From contig DCHR01000017.1 of the NCBI GenBank assembly GCA_002315375.1, positions 1-28,199 on the forward strand: DNA of 28,199 bases, in the 5' to 3' direction. Position 1 is the stretch's first letter; every line of letters begins with the position of its first letter. Both the position numbers and the translations under genes were made by a program. The stretch comes from Treponema sp. UBA1747. GTDB taxonomy: Bacteria; Spirochaetota; Spirochaetia; Treponematales; Treponemataceae. A model generated the notes under the pieces. That model saw nothing but the letters and a program-made list of their open reading frames with translations, was not told the origin of the DNA and searched no databases. This document shows, in pieces, positions 1 to 10,400 of the stretch.

Positions 1-2
1 GC

Positions 3-3000
3 CTTATGAAGGCACCTGCAGACAATGCAATCCTTACAATCGAACCTGTTCTCTTTAATCATCCAAAGGTAAACTTTGCTTATGATGATACAAACAAGGC
101 AACCATCAAACCTGCAGAAACAAAGACACTTCTTACAGGCGCTGACCTTGAAGCAACTCTTCTTATCCAGAATGACTACGGCTTCGAAAAGTGGACAGCC
201 GCCCTTGGAACAACAGCAGTTCCAGTTTATGACAAAGACACATTACCTGAAACAACAGAAGGAAACTATATTTACATTTGTGAAGGTTCCCTTGAAAAAG
301 ATACAGACGGAGTCCTTGTTTCCGGCATCCAGAATGCCCTTGCAGTAATCTATAACTCAAGCGCAGAAGAAGCTGAAGGCGGAGTGACAAAACTCGCACC
401 AACCTTCCGCTTCATGAAAATAACAGGCAGTGATGAAGTTCTCACAATCAAACCTGAACTTTTCAATCAGCCTAAAGTTGATTTCACAGTTGATACAGCC
501 AGGGCAACACTCAAGCCAACTGAACAGCAGACAGTCCATGTTGGCGGAACAGTTGCCCTTACAGTCCAGACAAACTCTGAATATGGTTACAGCGGATGGA
601 CTGCAAAACTCGGAACAACTGCAATCAATGTTTATGACAAAACAAACATTCCGACATCAGTAAGCGGTGACTATATTTACGTATGTAACGGTGAACTTGA
701 AAAAACAGAAACAGGTAGTCTTGTTCCTGCCATCCTGAATTCACTTGCAGTAATCTACAATGTAGAAGCAGAAATCTCATCTTCAGGAACTTATAAAGCA
801 ACACCAACACTGCGCCTTATGAAGGCACCTGCAAACAATGCAGTTCTTACAATCGAACCTGTTATTTTTGCTCATCCAAAAGTTGCTTTCGATTACGAAG
901 ATACAAACAAGGCAACCATTAAACCTGCTGAAACAAAAATTCTTATGGTTGGATCAGACCTTGAAGCCACTCTCCTTATCCAGAATGATTACGGATTCAA
1001 AAAGTGGACAGCAGCTCTTGGAACTACAGCAATTCCAGTTTATGACAAGGATACAATTCCTGCTTCTGTAAGCGGAAACTATATTTACGTTTGTAAGGGA
1101 GCTTTAGAAAAAACTTCGGATGGAAGTTATATTCCAGATATTCAGAATGCTCTTGCAGTAATCTATAACTCAAGTGCAGAAGAAACTGAAGGCGGAGTAA
1201 CAAAACTCGCACCAACCTTCCGCTTCATGAAAATAACAGGAAATGAAAAAGTCCTGACTGTTAAACCTGAACTCTTCAACCAGCCTAAAGTAAACTTTAC
1301 AGTTGATACAGACAAGGCCACAATGAAACCTTCAGAACAGCAGACTGTTCATGTAGGCGGAACAGTAGCCCTTTCTGTCCAGGCAACTTCTGAATACGGA
1401 ATTAAGGGCTGGAAAGCACAGCTCGGAAGCACCGCCCTCAATATTTACAACAAAAATACAATTCCTGCTTCTGTAAGCGGTGAATACATTTATGTTTGTA
1501 ACGGAGACCTGGAAAAAGATTCTGATGGAAGCTACGTTTCTGGAATTAAGAATGCACTGGCAGTTATTTATAATGCTGCTATTGAAGTTACTGACAAGGG
1601 AATTTACAAAGCAACTCCTACCCTTCGTCTTATGAAGACACCGGAAAACAATACAGTACTTACAATTGAACCGGATGTTTATGCTCATCCAAAAGTAAAC
1701 TTTACCTACAATTCTGACAGAGCCACTCTGAAACCTGCTGAACTTACTACAATTCAAATTGGTTCAGAACTAGATCTGACAATGCAGATTCAGAAAGAAT
1801 ATGGCTTCCAGGAATGGAAAGCTTATCTTGTAAATGAAACAACATATGTGAACACACCTGTTTCTGTTTACAACAAAGATAATATTCCTTCAAATCCGGA
1901 AGAAGACTTTATTTATGTTGCAGCCTCATCTGTAGAAAAAGTAAACGGTGCATATCCGTCACCAGTAAATAAGGCACTTGCAATTATTTCAAACAACTAT
2001 GAAGACGTTTCTGAAACAGGAACTGCAAAAGTTGTTCCTGTCCTTACATTCCTTAAAAATTCGTCAGGGGACAGAACTTTACTTCTGGAACCGGTATTCA
2101 AGACACATCCAAAACTTGGTTTCAGTTATGATGAAAGCAGAGGAACCGTAAGACCAAATGAAACAACTCCTGTTCGACATGGAAATGCTTATGATTTCAC
2201 ACTCACAACAGATTCTGATTACGGATTCTCCAGTTGGAATGCAACTCTTAATAATTCAGCAGTAAATGTTTACGATAAGAATTCATCAATTCCATCTGAC
2301 GCCGGTAAATACATTTATATCTGCCAGGGTGCGGTAGAAATGAACTCTTCAGGCTTATACTACTCTGATACAGTTCTTAATGCAGTTGCGGTAGTTTACA
2401 ATACTAAATCAGAAATCCAGAGTAACGGTTCAATCAAATTAACACCTTCTGTTTTATTCATGAATGGAGCAGCAGACGGAGATGTTCTCCTTCTTAATCC
2501 TGTTATGAAACAGCACCCTTATGTAAAATTCCAGTCAGATTCGGGAAAATATACTCTTTCACCAAACGGAACTGCAAAAGAAATTATCGGCAGTCAGTTC
2601 AAACTGGAGGCTGCTACCTCAGATAAGTATTCTTTCTTTGTGAAAGAAACTGACAGAAAATTCAGTGATGTATTCGTTGTAAGAAATAAAGAAGGAATTG
2701 AAGTTTTCGCTTATGACTATTTTAATATCGAAAGATTCAGCATTGATGAAAAAGGTTTCAATGCCAGTGCATACCTTACTCCAAAAGCTGACATTTCAGA
2801 TTTTGTTATTGAAGCTAAAACAGAAATCAGACCTCAGATAACATTCTGTTCTCCTTCTGATAATTCAAGTGATGTATACAAAAATATTCCAATCAAATTT
2901 ATTTTCTCAAAAGAATTTGATTCAGATACAGTTTTCAAAGATTATATTAAACTTACAACTCAAACCGGTTATTCTGGAAGTCAGAACAAATTATTAAATG

Positions 3001-6000
3001 AATATTTTAAAGATCCTCAACTTTCGGATAATAAGCTTTTCCTTACAATCCGAAACAATGGTAATAATCTTCCGGATATGATATATATTACAATTACATT
3101 GGACGGAAACATAAAAGACAGCTCCGGAATTTGTTTGGGAAATGATTACTCCTTCACTTTCCTTACAGGTTATAATGTAAATACAAACAAACCAACAATA
3201 AACGGAGATTTTTATGAATATAATAATGAAAGTGGTATTAAAAATGACTTCACTTATGGAAGTGGCAATTACGCAGCAGTTACTAAACGTTATGGAAACC
3301 AGAAACCTTTCGATAAACTCTATATTGTAAATCCAATTTTAGATGACAACTCTAAAAAACTTCTTCAGGAACAGGGAATTTCTGAAGAAGAATTTAAAAC
3401 TCAGACAAGCAGTTTATTAAAAGCTGATTTTTACGCTGATGACACTGATAGTGGTGATACAGGTTTTCAATATTATGCACTTACCGAAAAGCTTCTTCAG
3501 GCCGGTAAAACACCATTAAACTGGACAGATAGCGAGACTTACAAAATAATTGAAGGAGATGACGGAAAAAATTATACAATTCCAAAAGATGGATTCGAAA
3601 TACATTTCAATTTTGAAAACCAGAAACAAATTGAAGGAACTCGTTTCTGTGAAATCGGAATTAATTTCAATATTCCTGTAGACGGTGTTCATGAATTCAC
3701 TATTAATGCTTTGAACAACCTTGGACAGACAAGTCACAGTATTACATTCAAAGTTGTCCGAGATACACAGGCTCCAGAAATTGCAAATTATGAAAAACAA
3801 ATAAATTGTAATACCGCTGCTGACCTTACTGTTGGAAGTGCAAATTACTATGAAGCCGGAAAAGTGCTTGAATTTGAACCATCACTTGACTTTGAAGATA
3901 AAGATGTCACAGACAATTCAACCTGTACATCTCTCGGTTCTTCGGAGGTTTTCTTTGCTTACGGTTATTCCGTTAAATCAGAAAGCGGAGATGATACAAC
4001 CACAGATAAAACAATAACCTATTCAGATTACCAGCTTTATGACAAAGTTAATACCCGAACAGGTACAGTTACTCTTCCAAATCCAGAAACAGATACAACT
4101 TACAACATCTGGCTTAAACTTAAAGATGCTTCAGGCAATGAAACCGAAACACTAATAAAAGATTCTGATGGTAAGTTACTGGAATTCAATGTTCATAAAA
4201 CAATTCCTGAAATCACAGATGTAAAAGTTTACGATGCTGTTGCATTTGATACTTATTCTGATGACGAATGTTCATCTTCAATTAAAGATGAATTTTACCT
4301 TTCTTTCTCTGCTAAAGATTCAACTATCGGATTAAAAAATAATGGAATCCAGATTGGAGGATTCAAAAAATGGAATTCAGAAAATGATGACTGGGAAGCA
4401 GATGAAATTTCAGGACTTCAAATCTATGATTCTGAATCAGACAGCTGGATAAATGCATCTTCTTACGAATCAAACTCTTCTCGGGTTACCGATTTTGCTC
4501 CTGCATCTACTTTAAAACTCAAACTTCCAGATTCACTTCCTGTTACTGGTTCTGATAAATATAAATTTACAATTACAGCTGAAGATTTCTTTGGTAATAA
4601 AACAGAACATGTTGAAGAATTCATAGTTGACCGTAATTCACCGAAAATCGAATCAATTGCTGTTTATAACTATGATGCTGGTGACGCAAACTATTATGCA
4701 ATTCCAGAAGATAAATTTGATTCAGTTTCTACAGGAAAAGAAGTCGTTCTTAAAGTTCAGGTAACAGATTCTGGTTCAGGACTCAGTAAATCAAACAGTC
4801 TGATTCCTTCAGGACTTTCTTCAATTCAATATTCGAACGATGGTTCTTCATGGTCAGAAACAGCGCCGGTAAATGGTGGTGACGCAAGCAATGGATTGGG
4901 TACCTATTATATAAAAGGTATTCCAACAGACGATTCTTCAAATACCGGTAAATATACACTCAGTGTAAAAGTAACTGACCGTGTCGGAAACTTTAAAAAT
5001 TCTGATTCGGTTACTATTGATATCGATACTACAGAACCTGTAATCAGTGATGAAGTAAAAATTTACGATACTTCTCTTGGTGCTACAACCATTGGAAAAG
5101 CATATACAAATGAAGATGTTACTCTCGAATTCACAGTAGTTGAAACAGGAATCGGTATAAAAGCCGGTGGAATCCAAATTACAGGACTGGACGAAATCAA
5201 CTCCGTAACCATTAACGGTGTTTCTTACTCGTCAACAGAATGGAATTCTGTTGACTTCAGAAAATCTACTTCCGAATTAAAATATGTCGTAACAGGAAAA
5301 AAGACTTCTTCAGGTGTAGTTTCTGTTACAGCAACTGACAACGCCGGAAATATTTCTACAACTGTAGAAAGTAACAGCATAACTTTTGATGGTACAGCTC
5401 CAGTTATCAGTAAATTTGTACTTTATGATGATTCTGAATCAACTTCAACTGACGATCTTTATCCAGCCGGTTCTAACGGCGACCTTCTTATTAAGCTTGA
5501 ACTTCATGATGCTGAATCAGGACTTGCAGAAGACGGACTTTTATTTACCGGACTTTCAGATATAACCTATTCATCTACTTTTGCCGGACCGTATTCAACT
5601 ACAATTCCAATCAAAAATCAGGACAAAGAAAAAACTATCTGGATTAAAGGAACTGCAAATTCCACGACTAAGGTAGAAGATCTGGATCATTATTGTGTTT
5701 CTGTTATTGCCAGAAACGCTCTTCAGGTTGAATCTTCTGAAGAAAAAACAATTTTGAAAGATACTACAGCACCAGATGTTACAGTAACTTTATATGACTA
5801 CTCTGCTTGTAAAACTCAAAATAGTCTTGGCACTTTTACAGCCTTCTCAACAAATGGAGATGCTTTACTTAAAATTACTGTTTCAGATTTAAAGGGTGTT
5901 GGTTTCAAAGAAAATGGAATTGAAATAGAAGGATTCAGTGCTTCTCATATTTTTTCTTATTCGGGAACAGATGTAGAAAATATAACTAATGATTTAAATT

Positions 6001-9000
6001 ATAATTCTTATACTAATAATTTCATTGAAATTTCAGCAGGTGCTGGTTCAAGTGATTCATTTACTTATTACTTAAGAGGTAGTCTGACTAAAACAACATC
6101 AGAAGGTTATAAAGGTGTTTTTGTAACAGGCACAGACAGACTTGGAAATAAAAAAACAACGACTGATACAATTTACATTGATACAGAAGTTGATTCCTTT
6201 ACAGTTACTGATGTTTACGCTTTGAAGGATGCGTTGGCTGAAGATACAACAAAAACTCATTATGTTGATGCATCTGGTGAAATATCATTTACAGTTTCCT
6301 TTACTGAAAAAAAACTTTACCCTAACAATCCAGTTTCATTTGACGGCTTTACTGTAACTGGCTATAAAACTTCTAAATCTGATGCCTGGATTTCTTCTAG
6401 TGTTCTTCCAATTACTAGAAGTTCGAATAAAAGTTATGTTTATTATGTAAAGGGAAATGTAACTGCAAAAGATGCCGACGAAAATAATTTTGTATTCTCT
6501 TCTACTTTCACTGATTATGTCGGTAATGAAAAATCAACAGGTTCAATTATACTTCCAATTGATACTACAGCTCCAACAGTAACCATAAGTAACGTCCAGG
6601 ATGCAAGTTCAGGAAATACTTCATATACTAATGGAGACGTAAAATTCAAAATTACAGCTTCAGATACACAGTCTGGATTATCAACTGATTTAACTTATAC
6701 AGGTCTTTCAAATATTACTTATTCTGCAACCGAAAACGGATCTTATACATCAATAGTTCCTTATTCTGACGGAACAACTACAGAACAGGTATTCTGGGTT
6801 AAAGGAATTGTACCTCCTAGTGATTCTCTTGTTGATATAGAAGTTTTTGTTGATGATGTTTTAGGACACACAAGTTCGGTTTATAATGATTCGTTACTTT
6901 TTGACGGTAACCAGCCTCGTGTATATTCAGTTTCTGCCTTTGATACAAGTACTGGAACTGCAGGATATTCATCAAACGGAAAAATAACCTTAGACATCAA
7001 TGTTGATGAATATCTTAATGATATCGAAATATACAGCGGTGTAAAGAATATCTACGTTAGTGGTTTTACAGGGGACATCAAATATTATCTTTCACCTGAT
7101 GCTTCTAGGAGCGATATTCCTGAATCAGAATCTTCTTGGATTACGACTTCAAACTATTGTATTCCTGTTTATGAAAATGGAGACCTTACAGATATTTATT
7201 TATATGTAAAAGGAACATCATCTTCGACAACTTCATATAGTTTTAAAGTCTGGGCTGAAGATATGGTTGGAAATATAGGAAATATTGAAAATGCAGATAT
7301 ACAGATAAATCCTGATAATGATGATGATTATGATTACGAATGCCGCAATGTAACTGTAATAAAAGACATTACAGCACCAACAATCAGTAGTGCAAGCCTC
7401 TATGATACCAGTGGCGGTGATAGTTGTTTAGCCGCTTCAAACGGGGATATTACTCTTAAACTTAAAGTAAAAGATACTTTATCAGGACTTTCATCTGTTC
7501 AGATTGGTGGTTTTGATACTACCAGAGCACGAACATACAAAGTAGGTTCAAATGCATCTCAAACAATTAATGCAAACCTTCCAACAATAATCAGTTTAGG
7601 AAATACAAAAACTGAAAAGACTATTTATATTTCTGGAATTGCCAGCGATGTCTCTGATGGTTCTCCTTACACAATTACTTATTCCGCAGTTGATGCTGTT
7701 GGTAACGTCTCTAATACCGTTACAAAGACTATCAAAAAAGATGTGACAGGCCCTTCAGCCTCTGATGAATCAATTATTTTTGATACTTTCGGTGGAGAAA
7801 ATGCTACAGGCGGTTCAAACGGTGATGTTACAGTTAAATTAGTTCTTTCTGATCCTGATGCTGGATTTAAAGCTTCCGGAATAACCTTTACAGGCCTTTC
7901 AAACTCTTCTTATAGTACAGATAATTCTACATACGAATCATCAAGTTCAAATACAATTCCGGTTGAAGCCGGAATAAAGAGTATTACTTACTATGTAAAA
8001 GGAACCGCAACTGCTTCGGATAATAAATACACCGTCAATTTCACTTTCACTGACAAAGCTGGAAATACAAGCACTTATTCAAAATCAATTAACGTTGATA
8101 CAACAGCCCCTACGGTATCATACTTTGATAATTTCAAAGATTCTGGTACCTCAAATCCAGACTACACTATTAAGGGAAATAAAATTAAATTCAGAGTTGT
8201 TGCTAAAGATACAGCATCAGGTTTAGGACCTTCGCATTCATTCTCTGGAATTACAGGAATTACCTATTCTTCTGACGAAAAGGGAACTTACAATAATTAT
8301 GTACCATATACCGTTGGTGTAAAAAAACAGCAAACCTTCTGGGTACAAGGAACTCTTTCTTCTACAACAGCTACTTCTGCTACGATTACAATGAATGTAA
8401 ACGATGCTGCCGGAAACTCTGTATCAAAAACTGGAACTATTAAGTTTGATTCTTCTGCACCAAAAACCAATGCTTCTCTTTACGATTATTCATCTAATAG
8501 TACTTCTTACTCAAATGGTGATTTACTTGTCAGACTTAGAATTACAGACGATTCATATTTAAGCACACTTTACTGCACAGGATTTACAGGGGATGTTAAG
8601 TACTATAAAACAAACAGCAGTTATGCCTTACCAACATCAGATAGTGACTGGAGTAAAGCATCAGTTTCTTCTTCTACCTATTCCATTAATGTTCCAGATT
8701 ATAATAAATCTGCTTACTATGTAATTCAGGGTAAATCTTCAAGTTCTGCAGATCATTCGGTTATCTTATACGGATCTGATGTTTTCGGTAATTCCGGATC
8801 AGCAGCTGGTGCCACTGTATCAACTACTTACGAGACTAAGAAAAAAATCACTCTTACTGGAGATTCTGCAGCTCCAACCTTTAGTTCTGAAACCCTTTAT
8901 GACACCTCTGGCGGATCATCATGTACAACATGTTCAAATGGAGACGTCACACTTAGTCTTTCAGTAGCAGATTCTGCAAGTGGAGTTCAGAATATTATTG

Positions 9001-10388
9001 TTACAGGTTTTGATACTTCAAAAGTAAGATACTATAGAATTGGTAACGGCTCTAATGTTACTATTTCTGCCGGAACAACAACAACAACAATTCCTTTATC
9101 AGGTTCTAAATCAAGTTCAGTTCTTGTTTGGGGAACAGCTGCGAATGCCTCTCCTTATAGCATTTCTTATTATGCTGTAGATGCTGTAGGTAATACTTCT
9201 ACTGTATCAAAGAAAACCCTCACAAAAGTTGTCAATCCACCAAGAATTTATTCATTATCAATAACCGATCCTGAAAACAGTTATCTTAATACCGGTTACA
9301 ATGTTTCTGGAAACGTTTTATTAAAAGTAAATGTTGATTCAATAACTGGCGGACATTACAGACTTTATTTCAGTGGTTTCTCAGGGTCAACGTCTTATGC
9401 TGTTGTAACACATAATGGAACTACCCCTTCAGATAGTTCATATATAAATAATTCAACTAATTCATATGTAAATTTAAGTTCTTACAAATCTTTGAGTGAT
9501 ATCGATATCTACATAAAGGGAACTATTTCAAGCGATTCAACCTTTACTGTTTATGCAGAAGATTTAATCGGCAATACCGGTTCAAGTTATTCAAGTACCA
9601 CTTATAAAAAATCACTTAAAGTTTATAAAACTACCAATAAAATACCTTATGCAAAATCATTCACATTGTGTGATGCTGCCACTAATGTTTCGAATTATTC
9701 AAAAACAGGTGAAGTTATCATGAAGGTAAATATTTATGGTGCAGGATCTTCGGGCTTAAATAAAGCATATATATCAGGTTTCGATACCTCAAAAACCATG
9801 ACGTATGCAGTTGTTAAATATGGTTCTAGCGCGCCGGCATCTTCTGCATATAAAACAACTACCTCTATGGAAATAGATTTAGCTTCAGAAGTTACGGCTT
9901 TAGGGTTAGGTTCAGATGCAGATATTGATCTTTATTTTAAGGGTACGATATCGGGATTCAGTTCATTGAGCAATGGAGGAACCTCACAAAAGATAATCGT
10001 GTATGCCGATGATAAAGCCGGTAATACAGGGAAAAACCAAACCCTTGGAACAAATTATAAAAATGGCGGTTCTGTAACAAAAGATACTGCTGGTCCAACA
10101 GGTACAGCAACCTTATCTTACACTACATCTGATAATACAATAACTATTAATTATTCTTTTTCAAATTTAGCCGATACTAATGGACTTAGTTCATATTATC
10201 GAATTGGTTTATGGGATAATGATGGCGGTGGTTGGACATGGATAAAAAAAGATCGAACTAAAACCACTTTTTCTGGTTCTTATACATTTACTGGATTAAC
10301 TATAGGACATCATTATTATGTGCATGTTGAAGTCTCGGATGTTTTTGGAAACTCAAAACAAACAAATCGTCCTGATTTTGTTTTATAA
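3..10388 (+). CDS. Giant Ig-like repeat surface protein, 5'-truncated by the window edge
   Basis: The frame is open to the left edge. The ATG at 6 is an internal Met of a repeat, because the same Leu-Met-Lys junction recurs at 819 and 1632, so the true start and any signal peptide lie outside. At least 3,460 residues are visible. Residues 1 to about 820 are six 135-140-residue units sharing HPKV, ATxKP, YGF-W, YIYVC and LAVIYN motifs, followed by a degenerate seventh. Around residues 940-1060 there is a SbsA-like Ig domain (PSDNSS, then a hydrophobic strand). From residue 1250 to 3360 there are about 16 Ig-like modules with DTTAP-like hinges, SNGDV, YYVKG and D-x-x-GN motifs. The last 100 residues look fibronectin-III-like. 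Composition is rich in Ser, Thr and Asn and poor in Cys, as in extracellular stalk or adhesin proteins. No sortase signal or C-terminal transmembrane anchor is visible. It is the first visible gene of an operon with two exported transglutaminase-like proteins. An adhesive or surface-layer role is inferred from architecture; the ligand is unknown. Confidence 0.9.
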   Translation, partial: LMKAPADNAILTIEPVLFNHPKVNFAYDDTNKATIKPAETKTLLTGADLEATLLIQNDYGFEKWTAALGTTAVPVYDKDTLPETTEGNYIYICEGSLEKDTDGVLVSGIQNALAVIYNSSAEEAEGGVTKLAPTFRFMKITGSDEVLTIKPELFNQPKVDFTVDTARATLKPTEQQTVHVGGTVALTVQTNSEYGYSGWTAKLGTTAINVYDKTNIPTSVSGDYIYVCNGELEKTETGSLVPAILNSLAVIYNVEAEISSSGTYKATPTLRLMKAPANNAVLTIEPVIFAHPKVAFDYEDTNKATIKPAETKILMVGSDLEATLLIQNDYGFKKWTAALGTTAIPVYDKDTIPASVSGNYIYVCKGALEKTSDGSYIPDIQNALAVIYNSSAEETEGGVTKLAPTFRFMKITGNEKVLTVKPELFNQPKVNFTVDTDKATMKPSEQQTVHVGGTVALSVQATSEYGIKGWKAQLGSTALNIYNKNTIPASVSGEYIYVCNGDLEKDSDGSYVSGIKNALAVIYNAAIEVTDKGIYKATPTLRLMKTPENNTVLTIEPDVYAHPKVNFTYNSDRATLKPAELTTIQIGSELDLTMQIQKEYGFQEWKAYLVNETTYVNTPVSVYNKDNIPSNPEEDFIYVAASSVEKVNGAYPSPVNKALAIISNNYEDVSETGTAKVVPVLTFLKNSSGDRTLLLEPVFKTHPKLGFSYDESRGTVRPNETTPVRHGNAYDFTLTTDSDYGFSSWNATLNNSAVNVYDKNSSIPSDAGKYIYICQGAVEMNSSGLYYSDTVLNAVAVVYNTKSEIQSNGSIKLTPSVLFMNGAADGDVLLLNPVMKQHPYVKFQSDSGKYTLSPNGTAKEIIGSQFKLEAATSDKYSFFVKETDRKFSDVFVVRNKEGIEVFAYDYFNIERFSIDEKGFNASAYLTPKADISDFVIEAKTEIRPQITFCSPSDNSSDVYKNIPIKFIFSKEFDSDTVFKDYIKLTTQTGYSGSQNKLLNEYFKDPQLSDNKLFLTIRNNGNNLPDMIYITITLDGNIKDSSGICLGNDYSFTFLTGYNVNTNKPTINGDFYEYNNESGIKNDFTYGSGNYAAVTKRYGNQKPFDKLYIVNPILDDNSKKLLQEQGISEEEFKTQTSSLLKADFYADDTDSGDTGFQYYALTEKLLQAGKTPLNWTDSETYKIIEGDDGKNYTIPKDGFEIHFNFENQKQIEGTRFCEIGINFNIPVDGVHEFTINALNNLGQTSHSITFKVVRDTQAPEIANYEKQINCNTAADLTVGSANYYEAGKVLEFEPSLDFEDKDVTDNSTCTSLGSSEVFFAYGYSVKSESGDDTTTDKTITYSDYQLYDKVNTRTGTVTLPNPETDTTYNIWLKLKDASGNETETLIKDSDGKLLEFNVHKTIPEITDVKVYDAVAFDTYSDDECSSSIKDEFYLSFSAKDSTIGLKNNGIQIGGFKKWNSENDDWEADEISGLQIYDSESDSWINASSYESNSSRVTDFAPASTLKLKLPDSLPVTGSDKYKFTITAEDFFGNKTEHVEEFIVDRNSPKIESIAVYNYDAGDANYYAIPEDKFDSVSTGKEVVLKVQVTDSGSGLSKSNSLIPSGLSSIQYSNDGSSWSETAPVNGGDASNGLGTYYIKGIPTDDSSNTGKYTLSVKVTDRVGNFKNSDSVTIDIDTTEPVISDEVKIYDTSLGATTIGKAYTNEDVTLEFTVVETGIGIKAGGIQITGLDEINSVTINGVSYSSTEWNSVDFRKSTSELKYVVTGKKTSSGVVSVTATDNAGNISTTVESNSITFDGTAPVISKFVLYDDSESTSTDDLYPAGSNGDLLIKLELHDAESGLAEDGLLFTGLSDITYSSTFAGPYSTTIPIKNQDKEKTIWIKGTANSTTKVEDLDHYCVSVIARNALQVESSEEKTILKDTTAPDVTVTLYDYSACKTQNSLGTFTAFSTNGDALLKITVSDLKGVGFKENGIEIEGFSASHIFSYSGTDVENITNDLNYNSYTNNFIEISAGAGSSDSFTYYLRGSLTKTTSEGYKGVFVTGTDRLGNKKTTTDTIYIDTEVDSFTVTDVYALKDALAEDTTKTHYVDASGEISFTVSFTEKKLYPNNPVSFDGFTVTGYKTSKSDAWISSSVLPITRSSNKSYVYYVKGNVTAKDADENNFVFSSTFTDYVGNEKSTGSIILPIDTTAPTVTISNVQDASSGNTSYTNGDVKFKITASDTQSGLSTDLTYTGLSNITYSATENGSYTSIVPYSDGTTTEQVFWVKGIVPPSDSLVDIEVFVDDVLGHTSSVYNDSLLFDGNQPRVYSVSAFDTSTGTAGYSSNGKITLDINVDEYLNDIEIYSGVKNIYVSGFTGDIKYYLSPDASRSDIPESESSWITTSNYCIPVYENGDLTDIYLYVKGTSSSTTSYSFKVWAEDMVGNIGNIENADIQINPDNDDDYDYECRNVTVIKDITAPTISSASLYDTSGGDSCLAASNGDITLKLKVKDTLSGLSSVQIGGFDTTRARTYKVGSNASQTINANLPTIISLGNTKTEKTIYISGIASDVSDGSPYTITYSAVDAVGNVSNTVTKTIKKDVTGPSASDESIIFDTFGGENATGGSNGDVTVKLVLSDPDAGFKASGITFTGLSNSSYSTDNSTYESSSSNTIPVEAGIKSITYYVKGTATASDNKYTVNFTFTDKAGNTSTYSKSINVDTTAPTVSYFDNFKDSGTSNPDYTIKGNKIKFRVVAKDTASGLGPSHSFSGITGITYSSDEKGTYNNYVPYTVGVKKQQTFWVQGTLSSTTATSATITMNVNDAAGNSVSKTGTIKFDSSAPKTNASLYDYSSNSTSYSNGDLLVRLRITDDSYLSTLYCTGFTGDVKYYKTNSSYALPTSDSDWSKASVSSSTYSINVPDYNKSAYYVIQGKSSSSADHSVILYGSDVFGNSGSAAGATVSTTYETKKKITLTGDSAAPTFSSETLYDTSGGSSCTTCSNGDVTLSLSVADSASGVQNIIVTGFDTSKVRYYRIGNGSNVTISAGTTTTTIPLSGSKSSSVLVWGTAANASPYSISYYAVDAVGNTSTVSKKTLTKVVNPPRIYSLSITDPENSYLNTGYNVSGNVLLKVNVDSITGGHYRLYFSGFSGSTSYAVVTHNGTTPSDSSYINNSTNSYVNLSSYKSLSDIDIYIKGTISSDSTFTVYAEDLIGNTGSSYSSTTYKKSLKVYKTTNKIPYAKSFTLCDAATNVSNYSKTGEVIMKVNIYGAGSSGLNKAYISGFDTSKTMTYAVVKYGSSAPASSAYKTTTSMEIDLASEVTALGLGSDADIDLYFKGTISGFSSLSNGGTSQKIIVYADDKAGNTGKNQTLGTNYKNGGSVTKDTAGPTGTATLSYTTSDNTITINYSFSNLADTNGLSSYYRIGLWDNDGGGWTWIKKDRTKTTFSGSYTFTGLTIGHHYYVHVEVSDVFGNSKQTNRPDFVL
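6..818 (+). repeat. A1-B1 super-repeat of the giant surface protein (813 bp)
   Basis: Unit A1 covers 6-413 (136 codons) and unit B1 covers 414-818 (135 codons). A and B share a fold-like motif order but differ in sequence: A has NHPKVNF, B has NQPKVDF. A and B alternate, and the pair repeats exactly 813 bp later. The array continues beyond the left edge. Confidence 0.92.
819..1631 (+). repeat. A2-B2 super-repeat of the giant surface protein (813 bp)
   Basis: Unit A2 covers 819-1226 and unit B2 covers 1227-1631, with the same unit lengths as A1-B1. Long stretches are nearly identical in DNA, for example around 903-935 against 90-122, and around 1150-1230 against 337-417. This points to recent duplication or gene conversion of the two-unit block. 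Confidence 0.92.
1632..2830 (+). repeat. Diverged C-terminal units of the HPKV repeat family
   Basis: Two full units (1632-2051, 140 codons; 2052-2459, 136 codons) and a decayed third (from 2460) keep the HPKV/HPKL/HPYV, YGF-W and YIYV/YIYI landmarks. They differ strongly from A and B and from each other. The array therefore decays toward the Ig-like region, while its N-terminal units are homogenised. Confidence 0.8.
3750..10080 (+). repeat. Array of about 16 bacterial Ig-like modules
   Basis: Hinges of the DTTAP type (variants DTQAP, DRNSP, DTTEP, DGTAP, DSSAP, DVTGP) recur near nucleotides 3755, 4190, 4620, 5020, 5385, 5750, 6180, 6555, 6900, 7355, 7735, 8095, 8445, 8860, 9225, 9625 and 10075. 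Spacing is about 345-455 nt. Each module carries a YDxS strand after the hinge, an SNGDV-like strand, a GL-x-x-x-x-Y strand, a YYVKG strand and a D-x-x-GN turn. The modules are too diverged to be recent duplications. Confidence 0.85.
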
Positions 10389-10400
10389 GGGAATTGCGAA

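Noticed and set aside
6..2460. Regular repeats that could suggest a CRISPR array
   Set aside because: The repeats are about 405 bp, in frame and protein-coding, with no short direct repeats and spacers.
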